Positions 53,662-61,418 of a stretch of DNA of 64,000 nucleotides are shown here, one piece after another. Origin of the DNA: Pseudomonas oryzihabitans (GTDB lineage: Bacteria; Pseudomonadota; Gammaproteobacteria; Pseudomonadales; Pseudomonadaceae); the NCBI RefSeq assembly GCF_001518815.1, contig NZ_CP013987.1, forward strand, positions 2,564,501 through 2,628,500. Direction: 5' to 3'. A program made the translations under genes and the position numbers. Under the pieces are notes generated by a model, which was not told the DNA's origin, did no database searches, and worked only from the letters and a program-made list of their open reading frames with translations. The number at the start of each line of letters is the position of its first letter. Positions within the stretch are counted from its first letter, which is position 1.

Positions 53662-54729
53662 ATGATGAAAGCAGCCCGTTTCCATGCCGCCCGCGACATC
53701 CGGGTGGAAGACGTCCCGGCTCCCGGCGCGCCGGGCCCTACCCAGGTCCTGGTGAAAAACCAGTTCTGCGGGATCTGCGGTACCGATCTGCACGAGTACC
53801 TTGGCGGGCCCATTTTCATTCCCACCGCGCCGCACAGCTACACCGGCGGTAAGGTGCCGCAGATCCTTGGCCACGAGTATTCCGGCGTGGTGGAGGCCGT
53901 TGGCAGTCAGGTGACGTCGGTGAAACCCGGTGACCGGGTCTCCATCCAGCCCATGGTGTCGCCACGCGACGACTACTACGGCCGCCGCGGCCAGTACCAG
54001 CTCAGCGAGCAGCTGGCTATCATTGGCCTGTCCCATCCCTGGGGCGGCATGGCCGAGTACTCCCTGGTGGAGGACTACAACGCCATCCCCATGCCGGACG
54101 ACCTCAGCACCGAGCATGCGGCGCTGATCGAGCCCACGGCGGTGACCGTCTATGCCACCCACCGGGGCGGCGTGAAGCCCGGCGACAGCGTGCTGGTCGC
54201 CGGCGCCGGGCCCATCGGCCAGCTGCAGGTCATGGCCGCCCGCGCGGCCGGGGCTACCCGGATCTTCCTGGTGGACCTCAACGACAACCGCCTGGAGATG
54301 GCACACAGCCTGGTGGAGGGGCTCATCACCCTGAATCCCGGTAGCACCGATGTGCTGCGCGAGATCCGCGCCCGGACGGCGGGGGGCGTGGGGGTGGATG
54401 TGGCCTTCGAATGCGTGGGTGCCGAGGCGCCGTTGGGCATGTGCCTGGAAGCGGTGCGGCGCCAGGGCGTGGTGGTCCAGGTGGGGATGCAGGGCAAGCC
54501 ACCGGCGCTGGATGGCTTCACCCTGACCTACAAGGACGTCGACCTGCGCGGCTCCTGGTGCTACTCCACGCTGATGTGGCCCCAGGTGGCAGCCCTGATC
54601 GCCAGCGGCCAGCTACCGGCCGAGAAGGTCGTGACCCGCCATATCGCCCTGGACGACGTGGTGGAACAGGGGTTCGAGGCTTTGCTGGACAAGGCCGGCA
54701 CCCAGCTGAAGATCCTGATCGAGCTCTAG
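53662..54729 (+). CDS. 2,3-butanediol dehydrogenase, zinc alcohol dehydrogenase family
   Basis: A 355-residue medium-chain dehydrogenase that would oxidise 2,3-butanediol to acetoin. Zinc ligands are in NQFCGICGTDLHEY and LGHEYSG(VVEAVG), the cofactor-binding loop is VAGAGPIGQLQVM, and EPTAVTVYATHRGGV is typical of the BdhA/BDH1 group. The structural-zinc cysteine cluster of classical alcohol dehydrogenases is missing, as is usual for this group. It starts 9 bases after acoC with GAGGAG, making the operon able to use both substrates. An in-frame ATG three bases later is an equal start. Confidence 0.88.
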   Translation: MMKAARFHAARDIRVEDVPAPGAPGPTQVLVKNQFCGICGTDLHEYLGGPIFIPTAPHSYTGGKVPQILGHEYSGVVEAVGSQVTSVKPGDRVSIQPMVSPRDDYYGRRGQYQLSEQLAIIGLSHPWGGMAEYSLVEDYNAIPMPDDLSTEHAALIEPTAVTVYATHRGGVKPGDSVLVAGAGPIGQLQVMAARAAGATRIFLVDLNDNRLEMAHSLVEGLITLNPGSTDVLREIRARTAGGVGVDVAFECVGAEAPLGMCLEAVRRQGVVVQVGMQGKPPALDGFTLTYKDVDLRGSWCYSTLMWPQVAALIASGQLPAEKVVTRHIALDDVVEQGFEALLDKAGTQLKILIEL

Positions 54730-54735
54730 CGCTTA

Positions 54736-54770
54736 CCACGCGGTCGGCGGGGGCCGCCGCGTGGGCTTTT
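54736..54770 (+). terminator. Terminator of aco operon
   Basis: CCACGCGG pairs with CCGCGTGG around a G-rich loop, followed directly by GCTTTT; six bases after the butanediol dehydrogenase stop. Confidence 0.85.
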
Positions 54771-54775
54771 ACGCC

Positions 54776-55354
54776 TTACTGGAAGGTCGTCGCGGCAAAG
54801 CTGGGGCGCGCCATGAGCCGCCGATGAAAGGCCACCAGCCGCGTGCGGCCCGACCAGTCGATCTCCGGCAGGCGAAAGCTCAGGTAGTCCAGGCCGACGG
54901 CTACGAGGTAATGGCTGAAATCGAGGTCTTCCGCGTTACGCTCCGAATGTTCTTCCAGGCGCGCCAGCAGGCGTTCGATGGCTGCCAGCCGCCGTGCGCC
55001 GAGCACGGACCCATCCTGGCCCGCACCGCCATGCTTGCGGGCGATGACGGTGCCGAAGGCCGCGTCGATCAGGCCCTGGCCAAGGCCGGCCAGTTGCAGG
55101 CGTTCGGCCGCAAGCGCGGCACCGCCGCCCAGCTGGTGCAAATGGACGCAGATCAGCAGAGTCTCACTGAGGGCGATACCCTCGTCGGTGATCAGCACCG
55201 GCACCTTGTTGGCCGGGTTGGCGGCCAACAGCTGCGCGTCTTCGTTCCAGGGGTCGCTCCATACCAGTGCCAGTCGCTCGCCAAAGCCGGCTTCGAGGGC
55301 GGTGACGCGCGCGGAGCGGGCATAGGGCGAGGTCTGGTTCAGCAGCAATTGCAT
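54776..55354 (-). CDS. Glutathione S-transferase family protein
   Basis: A 192-residue cytoplasmic protein. The N-terminal thioredoxin-like part has LLLNQTSPYARSARVTALEA and NPANKVPVLITDEGIALSET, which contain the glutathione-binding cis-proline and ES/ET positions; an all-helical C-terminal part follows. Convergent with the aco operon and alone. Substrate unknown. Confidence 0.87.
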   Translation of the reverse strand: MQLLLNQTSPYARSARVTALEAGFGERLALVWSDPWNEDAQLLAANPANKVPVLITDEGIALSETLLICVHLHQLGGGAALAAERLQLAGLGQGLIDAAFGTVIARKHGGAGQDGSVLGARRLAAIERLLARLEEHSERNAEDLDFSHYLVAVGLDYLSFRLPEIDWSGRTRLVAFHRRLMARPSFAATTFQ

Positions 55355-55419
55355 GGTCGACTCCTAGACACGAGCGGGCGGTGAAAGGGGCCCGCCCGTA
55401 TAGCCGCTCCCGTGCGCCT

Positions 55420-56382
55420 TCAGCGCGGCCGGGTCACGGTCAGGACGACGGCGGCGATGCGATCGGTATGGGCATAGACCCCTGCCTCCAGCTCTTCACC
55501 GAAGACATCCGGATCCAGTTCGCGATAGCGCCAGGCCATGTCCTGGCCGTCCAGGCGGGTGCGGACTTCTTCGAGAAAAGGATCTCGACCGTCGACCATG
55601 GCGACGCCGGTATAGAGCAGCAAGGTGCCGCCCGGTGCCAGGCGCTGCAGCGCGGTGTCGAGGATGGCCAGGGACAGGCCAGCCCCGAGGGGACCGCCGC
55701 CATGGCGATAGGCGCGCTCACCGGGATCGACCAGATAAGGGGGATTGGACAGGATGAAATCGAAGTTGCCCGCCACATCGTTCAGCAGGTTGCTGTAGCA
55801 CGCGCTGACATTGTCGGCACCGGCCAGCTCGGCGTTGGTCCGGGTCAGCGCCAGGGCGCGCTCGTTGATGTCCACGGCGAGCACCTCGGCATCGGGCCGC
55901 GCCAGGGCGACCAGGATGGCACCCGGACCGGCACCGCTGCCGATGTCCACGGCGCGGCGGATGTCAGCGGTGTCGAAGCGCAGCTGGGCTTCGAGGGCAT
56001 TGGCATAGCGATAGGTGTCGGGGCCGAAGAACACCGCATCGGCGTCCTCGGTGGGATAGGCGGAATGCACGAACAGCTGGTCGCCCAGGCTCGATACCCG
56101 CACCCGGCTGCGCCAGCCACCCGGCACCGCGGTCAGCAGCTTGGCCGCCGCCAGGGTGTCGATCAAAGAACCGGGCAGCAGCTCGGGGGAAAACGGCCGG
56201 CTCCAGCCGAAGATGCCCTGCAGATCCTGTGCCCAGGCATTACCTGGCCGGGCATTGACCCGCGCATGGGAGGCCGGAGTGGGCGTAATGAAGTGATAGT
56301 CCGCTGCTCGGAGTGTCTCGATCAGGAGTTTCAGGACAGCGGCCGCGTCAGGGCTGGTCGCGGTACGTTCGGGATGTTCCAT
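55420..56382 (-). CDS. SAM-dependent methyltransferase with NPPY motif
   Basis: A 320-residue class I methyltransferase. The SAM-binding motif is AVDIGSGAGPGAILVALA, followed by EVLAVDIN and the catalytic FILSNPPYLV. NPPY marks enzymes that methylate planar nitrogen in glutamine side chains or nucleobases (PrmC/RsmC-like). The first 120 residues are a separate helical part. Start 56382 is chosen; an in-frame TTG eight codons upstream is possible. It follows the redox enzyme gene at 56452-57924 but a terminator separates them. Confidence 0.83.
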   Translation of the reverse strand: MEHPERTATSPDAAAVLKLLIETLRAADYHFITPTPASHARVNARPGNAWAQDLQGIFGWSRPFSPELLPGSLIDTLAAAKLLTAVPGGWRSRVRVSSLGDQLFVHSAYPTEDADAVFFGPDTYRYANALEAQLRFDTADIRRAVDIGSGAGPGAILVALARPDAEVLAVDINERALALTRTNAELAGADNVSACYSNLLNDVAGNFDFILSNPPYLVDPGERAYRHGGGPLGAGLSLAILDTALQRLAPGGTLLLYTGVAMVDGRDPFLEEVRTRLDGQDMAWRYRELDPDVFGEELEAGVYAHTDRIAAVVLTVTRPR

Positions 56383-56418
56383 GGCCGTCACGGGCGGTTC
56401 CTTCAATGACAGTCGAAA

Positions 56419-56443
56419 TGAAAAAGGACCCGCGAGGGTCCTT
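56419..56443 (-). terminator. Terminator after the redox-enzyme gene
   Basis: Perfect 8-bp stem AAGGACCC / GGGTCCTT with a 4-base loop; read on the minus strand it is followed by TTTTT. It lies 9 bases after the end of the gene at 56452. Confidence 0.85.
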
Positions 56444-56451
56444 GAATAGGG

Positions 56452-57924
56452 TCAGCCCAACAGGGAGACGAACAGCCGCGTCGCCAGCAGGCCGGCGCGG
56501 CTGTGATGGCGTGCCGGTGACAGCTGCTCCACCAGCAGGCCCATGGCGGCCGCGCGGCTGGGCTGGCTGGCCAGACGCTGCTCCAGCGCGACCTCATCGC
56601 TATCGAAGTCGCTCGCCTGGGCCTTGCTCGCATTGGCCGCCGTGCTCTGCTCGGCTTCCAGCGCCGGGCACAGGCGCTCCTGCTGACGCTGGCGAGCGCG
56701 AAAGCTCACCTCCCGGCGTGGCAGTACCGCCACCCGCTCGGCGGCAGCCTGGTTCCGGGCGCCGCTGTGCACGAAGTCGCCAGCGATCCAGTCGTGGATC
56801 AGCTGTTGCTCGTAGGCAGTGAAGACGCCGAACATCTCGGCGCGCTCCCCCTGGATCAGCCGCCAGAAACGACTGTTGGCCGGATCTTCATGACGCTTGA
56901 TCCAGCCCTGCTCCTGCATGACCTGAAGGAAATCGGGAATCTGCGAGGGATCGGTCAACCAGTCGCTGACACTGCGACCACCGATGCGGCAATAGTCCGA
57001 GTGCACATAGCGGCCAACGGTACTCTTTTCCGCCAGCACCTCGATCACCGCCTGCTCCAGATCGAAGCTGCCGATCACCGACGTGGTGCCGGCGCCCAGC
57101 TCATTGAGCAAATAGCCCTGCACCACTCGCTGGTAGAAGGCGGTGCGGCCTTCGGCAGGCATGGCATCGTGCACCGCCTGCAGCGCCTTGCGCGCATGAC
57201 CGGTGCCGGCATTGTCGACGGTAACGTGCAGGGTGAAGTAATAGGGGTCGATACCCAGTTCGTTGAGCTCGTAGGAGGTGATCAGCAGGTGCAAGGGCAG
57301 CTGCTCGTAACCCAGATTGAAACCGAGCACCTCGGGCAGGTAGTGATCGGCGTGGTAGGCCAGGGCCAGCTGGATCGCGCCCTGGACATAGTGGTCGTCG
57401 CTCAGCTGCGAGAAATCTTCACAGCCGTGGCTGGCCAGCAGCTTGCGATAGAGCACCACATGATTCTTGTCGGGCTGACCGTCACCCAGTTCTTCGAGAT
57501 AGATCTGGATGGCCGCGCGATAGCGCAGGTCGTCCCAGTGGGCGAGCGTGCCATAGAGCCAGGCGCCATCGACCAGCTTGGTAGGCGCCACGCCACGCAG
57601 GAAGTACAGCGCATGGGCCTTGCTGCCAAAATAGCGTCGCGGCGCACCAGCCTTGCGGGCCGCCAGATAGTCCTGGTACTGGGCGCCAACCCGGGCGTTG
57701 TTCTCCAGCACCCAGGCTTCCAGCGTGTCGGGATCCGCCGGGAGGTCGGCCTTCATGGCACTTACGGCCTGCAGCTGGTCATCGAGATAGTGCCGCGCCT
57801 GCTCCCGCGCAACACCGCTGGGTTTTTCCACCAGCAGCTCGCGATAGAGCGACTTGGCGGGTTCCAGGGCGACGGGAGTCGACCCAGGGCGCTGGCCGGT
57901 TACGGCTCTTGTAGTGGTCTGCAT
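56452..57924 (-). CDS. Iron-containing redox enzyme family protein (heme-oxygenase-like diiron fold)
   Basis: A 490-residue protein whose middle (about 190-330) fits the heme-oxygenase-like diiron oxidase group: AYHADHYLPEVLGFNLGYEQ, then TSYELNELGIDPYYFTLHVT and VDNAGTGHARKAL, which supply the E/D and H residues expected for two irons. The N-terminal 180 and C-terminal 150 residues are additional; the last part is low in complexity. Family members carry out oxidative C-C or C-N cleavage or N-oxygenation, so a metabolic or biosynthetic oxidation is likely, with unknown substrate. Start 57924 (ATG) is chosen; GTG 57933 is possible. Confidence 0.8.
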   Translation of the reverse strand: MQTTTRAVTGQRPGSTPVALEPAKSLYRELLVEKPSGVAREQARHYLDDQLQAVSAMKADLPADPDTLEAWVLENNARVGAQYQDYLAARKAGAPRRYFGSKAHALYFLRGVAPTKLVDGAWLYGTLAHWDDLRYRAAIQIYLEELGDGQPDKNHVVLYRKLLASHGCEDFSQLSDDHYVQGAIQLALAYHADHYLPEVLGFNLGYEQLPLHLLITSYELNELGIDPYYFTLHVTVDNAGTGHARKALQAVHDAMPAEGRTAFYQRVVQGYLLNELGAGTTSVIGSFDLEQAVIEVLAEKSTVGRYVHSDYCRIGGRSVSDWLTDPSQIPDFLQVMQEQGWIKRHEDPANSRFWRLIQGERAEMFGVFTAYEQQLIHDWIAGDFVHSGARNQAAAERVAVLPRREVSFRARQRQQERLCPALEAEQSTAANASKAQASDFDSDEVALEQRLASQPSRAAAMGLLVEQLSPARHHSRAGLLATRLFVSLLG

Positions 57925-58195
57925 AGAGGGCACATCTGGCAGCTGATGAATACCCTATTCGGCCTGCAGGCCCCAGCTTGGTTCCGACCGGCCCGGGCAT
58001 GCGGGCCGGCCGTCTCGCTTGAAGCCGTCAAACGCCTACGCTTGCCCGGCCTGCCATTCGTCGGCGAACGCCCCAATCGGCTGACCTGCCCTGCTTTCAC
58101 CCACAACGCGGCGACGGGTGACCGGACGACAGACCTCAGTTCCTGCCGTACCAGGCCGATAGCCTGACAATTCGTACGACCTCCAGGCCCTGCCC

Positions 58196-59113
58196 ATGTC
58201 CCCTGCCAATTCCGACGTCGATCTTCGCGCCCTACTCGATTCGATTCAGGAGTTCATCGTCGCCAAGGACGGCCAGGGGCGCTGGCTGTTCGTCAACCGC
58301 ATCGTGCTCGAAGCCTATGCCATGGTTGGCTTCGACTACGTCGGCGTCACCGACGCCGAGTTGATCGAGCGCTTTCCCGCCTTTGCCGAGGCGTTCGTCT
58401 ACAACATCCGGACCGATGAACTCGCCTGGCAGAACGCGGCGCCGACATTGGTCGAAAAGTCCTTCATAGGTCCCGATGGACGTATCAATACCTGGGAGGT
58501 GGTCAAGACCCCGCACTTCGACACCCAGGGCGAGCGCCGGCTGCTGACCATCGTCAGTCGCAACGTCACCGAGCGCAAACTGGCCGAGACAGCCCTGCAG
58601 GAGAGTGAAAGTCGCTACAAGTCCCTGGCCTATCTGGATGCCCTGACCGGGGTGGCCAACCGACGTAGCATTCTCGACCAGATCGCGCGCCATAGAGCCA
58701 GTGATGCCAACAGCCCCTGTGCCCTCTTCTACCTGGACCTCGACTGCTTCAAGGCCATCAACGACGAATTCGGCCACGAGTTCGGCGATCTGCTACTGGT
58801 GGCCTTCGTCGCCCGGGTGACCGCCTGCCTGCGTCAGGGGGATCTGCTCGGCCGCATCGGCGGTGACGAATTCATCGTCTTCCTGCGCGATACCTCGCCC
58901 GCTGCCGCCCTGTCCATGGCCGAGCGCCTGTGCCGCGCCCTGCAGGAGTCCTGGCAACTCCAGGGCGTCACCTTGAGGACCACCTCCTCCATCGGCATCG
59001 CCCGCTGCACCGATGGCAGCCTCAGTGTCCATGAGCTGATCCGCCGGGCGGACGCCGCTCTTTACCAGGCCAAGCGAGCTGGGCGCGCGCGGGTCGTGCT
59101 GGACGAGGCCTAG
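58196..59113 (+). CDS. Diguanylate cyclase with PAS sensor domain
   Basis: A 305-residue cytoplasmic protein making cyclic di-GMP. Residues about 8-130 form a PAS domain (LLDSIQEFIVAKDGQGRWLF), and about 145-305 the GGDEF domain. The active-site GGDEF is at about residue 222, and the inhibitory-site RxxD (RQGD) lies five residues before it, so both catalysis and product inhibition should be intact. No membrane segment, so it senses a cytoplasmic signal. Its stop overlaps the next gene's stop tail to tail. Confidence 0.92.
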   Translation: MSPANSDVDLRALLDSIQEFIVAKDGQGRWLFVNRIVLEAYAMVGFDYVGVTDAELIERFPAFAEAFVYNIRTDELAWQNAAPTLVEKSFIGPDGRINTWEVVKTPHFDTQGERRLLTIVSRNVTERKLAETALQESESRYKSLAYLDALTGVANRRSILDQIARHRASDANSPCALFYLDLDCFKAINDEFGHEFGDLLLVAFVARVTACLRQGDLLGRIGGDEFIVFLRDTSPAAALSMAERLCRALQESWQLQGVTLRTTSSIGIARCTDGSLSVHELIRRADAALYQAKRAGRARVVLDEA

Positions 59114-59418
59114 AGTCGTTCCGTGGGCTGGGCCCGGATCAGGATCTCGCGCTGCCGGAAGGCCACTTCCAGTTGTCGGCGATAGCCGTCCCACCAGGCC
59201 CGATCCAGGGCCTCGGTCATCACTTCGTAGACCAGCAACTCATCGTCCTCGACCTGATCCGCCTCGTCCTGGCACAGACCTTCGACCGGAGCCCGGCTGA
59301 AGGCCGTTAGGCCGCCGAAGCGCTCGACCAACACCTGGCGCACCTCCTGAAACAGCGCCCCCGGCAGGCGCTGGCCGTCATTGTCGTTAAGGGGTAGCAG
59401 CAACTGGACGAGGTACAT
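59110..59418 (-). CDS. Conserved hypothetical protein, 102 residues
   Basis: A small protein of no family I recognise. It starts MYLVQLLLPLNDNDGQRLPG, has LVERFGGLTAFSRAPVEG and ends with RQLEVAFRQREILIRAQP; the pattern suggests a compact alpha-beta fold. GGAGAG lies six bases before the ATG, which supports this start. Its stop overlaps the diguanylate cyclase stop by 4 bases, so the two genes are convergent. Confidence 0.72.
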   Translation of the reverse strand: MYLVQLLLPLNDNDGQRLPGALFQEVRQVLVERFGGLTAFSRAPVEGLCQDEADQVEDDELLVYEVMTEALDRAWWDGYRRQLEVAFRQREILIRAQPTERL

Positions 59419-59519
59419 GGTCGTCTCTCCTGGGGTATTGGCTGCAGACCCTGGCACACCCCGGATGGGTTCCCGCCCGTTGGTCCTGCGGCCCCTGCCC
59501 GCCAGCCGCCCGGAAACGA

Positions 59520-59554
59520 AAAGGCCCTGCCGAGACGCTCTCGGCAGGGCCTTT
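59520..59554. terminator. Terminator after chemoreceptor gene
   Basis: Perfect 16-bp stem AAAGGCCCTGCCGAGA / TCTCGGCAGGGCCTTT with a CGC loop. On the minus strand it is followed by a T-rich tail, ending the chemoreceptor transcript 19 bases after its stop. Confidence 0.9.
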
Positions 59555-59573
59555 CATCACCTTTGCGTCTGGA

Positions 59574-61193
59574 TCAGACCGAGAAGCGGCCAACCAGGCG
59601 ATTCATGTCCACCGCCAGGCGCGAGACCTCGTGAGCGGCCGCGGCGGTCTGGTGGGCACCGGCCGAGGTCTGGATCGAGAGGTCACGGATGCTGACCAGG
59701 TTCTGATCCACTGAGCGGGCGACCTGGGCCTGCTCTTCCGACGCCGTGGCGATGAGGAAGTTGCGCTCGTTGATCTCGGTGATCGAGCGCGCGATCTCTT
59801 CCAGGGCGGCGCCTGCTTCATTGGCGATCTTCAGGGTAGCGTTCGCCTCGTCGCGGCTGCGCTGCATGGCCTGGACGGCTCCTTCCGAACCGCTCTGGAT
59901 ACCGCCGATCATCTGCTCGATTTCACGGGTGGATTCCTGAGTCCTATGGGCCAGGGCGCGTACCTCATCGGCGACCACGGCGAAGCCGCGGCCCTGTTCA
60001 CCCGCCCGGGCGGCCTCGATGGCCGCGTTCAGCGCCAACAGGTTGGTCTGCTCGGCGATCCCGCGGATCACGTCGACCACGGTGGCGATACCCTGGGCCT
60101 GCCCGGCCAGCGCGACGATCTGCTCGCTGGTATGGGACACGGTGCCGGTCAGCGAGTGAATGGCGTTGACGGTTTCGGTGACCCGCGCCGCGCCCAGACC
60201 GGTAGACCGCTCCGACTGCTGCGCCGAGGTCGAGGCCGAGGCGGCATTGCGGGCCACCTCTTCGACAGCCGCGGTCATCTCGTTGACCGCGGTCGCCGCC
60301 TGTTCCACTTCGCTGTTCTGCCGCTGCAGCCCGCGGCTGCCCTCTTCGGTCACCGCGTTCATCTCTTCGGCCGCCGAGGCCAGTTGCGTCGAGGCCTCGC
60401 CGATGTGGCTGACGGTATCGCGCAGGGTCTGCTGCATCTGCACCGTAGCCTGCATCAGCTCGGCCATCTCGTCGCGCCCCTTTACCTCGGCAACGACCCG
60501 CAGGTCACCCTCGGCGATACGGCGGTTGATCCCGAGTACCTCGCGCAGCGGTTGCAGGATGCTGCGGGTATAGAGCACGGCCAGCACCACGGTCAGGGCC
60601 ACGGCCACGGCCGAGATCAGGCCCAGCAGCCAGAGGTTGCGGCTGTAGGTATGGGTCGCCAGTGCGCCGGCCTGTTTGGCCCCGCGCTGGTTGAAGTCGC
60701 CCAGGGCCACGATCTTGTTTTGCAGGTCGTTGGTCAGCGGGCGAATGTTGGCGTTGATGAAAACGGTGCCTGCGCTGGCGGGTTGGGTACGGGCGATGCT
60801 GAGGATCTCATCCAAGCGCGCATCATAGGCCTTGACCCCGGTCGAAACAGCGTCAGCTAGGTGCTGCTCTTCCGGCGAGGCAACCAGCGCCTGATAGTCC
60901 GCCACTGCCTGTTGCAGGTCGCCGCGGGATTGGGCGATGGTCGCGGCAGCGGTCTGTTTCATCTGCTGGTCTTCAGAGGCCACCATGCGCAGCGTCTCCA
61001 GGCGCAACCGGAGCACCAGGGTGTCCATCTTGCCGGTCTGGGCGATGCTGGCCATCCAGTTGGTTTCAACGTCCTGTTCGGCGTTGTACAGCGAATTCAG
61101 GCCCAGGGCCGAGGTGGCAGCAAGCACCAACAGCAACAGGGTGACGGTGGCAAAGCAAACGGCCGAGCGGGCCGACAATTTCAGGGTACGCAT
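59574..61193 (-). CDS. Methyl-accepting chemotaxis protein
   Basis: A 539-residue chemoreceptor. A membrane segment at about 12-34 and a second at about 190-212 flank a periplasmic four-helix-bundle sensor region of about 155 residues; a HAMP domain ([20 protein letters not shown]) follows, then the long cytoplasmic signalling coil. The hairpin tip is [20 protein letters not shown] plus [17 protein letters not shown], the site that binds CheA and CheW. Start 61193 is chosen because it begins the first membrane segment. Ligand unknown. Confidence 0.93.
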   Translation of the reverse strand: MRTLKLSARSAVCFATVTLLLLVLAATSALGLNSLYNAEQDVETNWMASIAQTGKMDTLVLRLRLETLRMVASEDQQMKQTAAATIAQSRGDLQQAVADYQALVASPEEQHLADAVSTGVKAYDARLDEILSIARTQPASAGTVFINANIRPLTNDLQNKIVALGDFNQRGAKQAGALATHTYSRNLWLLGLISAVAVALTVVLAVLYTRSILQPLREVLGINRRIAEGDLRVVAEVKGRDEMAELMQATVQMQQTLRDTVSHIGEASTQLASAAEEMNAVTEEGSRGLQRQNSEVEQAATAVNEMTAAVEEVARNAASASTSAQQSERSTGLGAARVTETVNAIHSLTGTVSHTSEQIVALAGQAQGIATVVDVIRGIAEQTNLLALNAAIEAARAGEQGRGFAVVADEVRALAHRTQESTREIEQMIGGIQSGSEGAVQAMQRSRDEANATLKIANEAGAALEEIARSITEINERNFLIATASEEQAQVARSVDQNLVSIRDLSIQTSAGAHQTAAAAHEVSRLAVDMNRLVGRFSV

Positions 61194-61418
61194 GGCGCAA
61201 CTCCGAGAGGGAAAGGCAGGTTCACCCCTTCTGGTCGGCGGCCCAGGCGCCAGCTGAACCGCCACCCATCGCCGATCAGCGGCATTCACCGTCCCAGCCG
61301 CATGCTAGAGCAGGCGCGGGTTCCATGAGGTCGGACAGCTTCCCGACCACTGTGCATTCCTGGCAAATCGCCACCGGTGCTCAGGCTAGAATGACGACTT
61401 TCCGCCATTGAAACCGAC

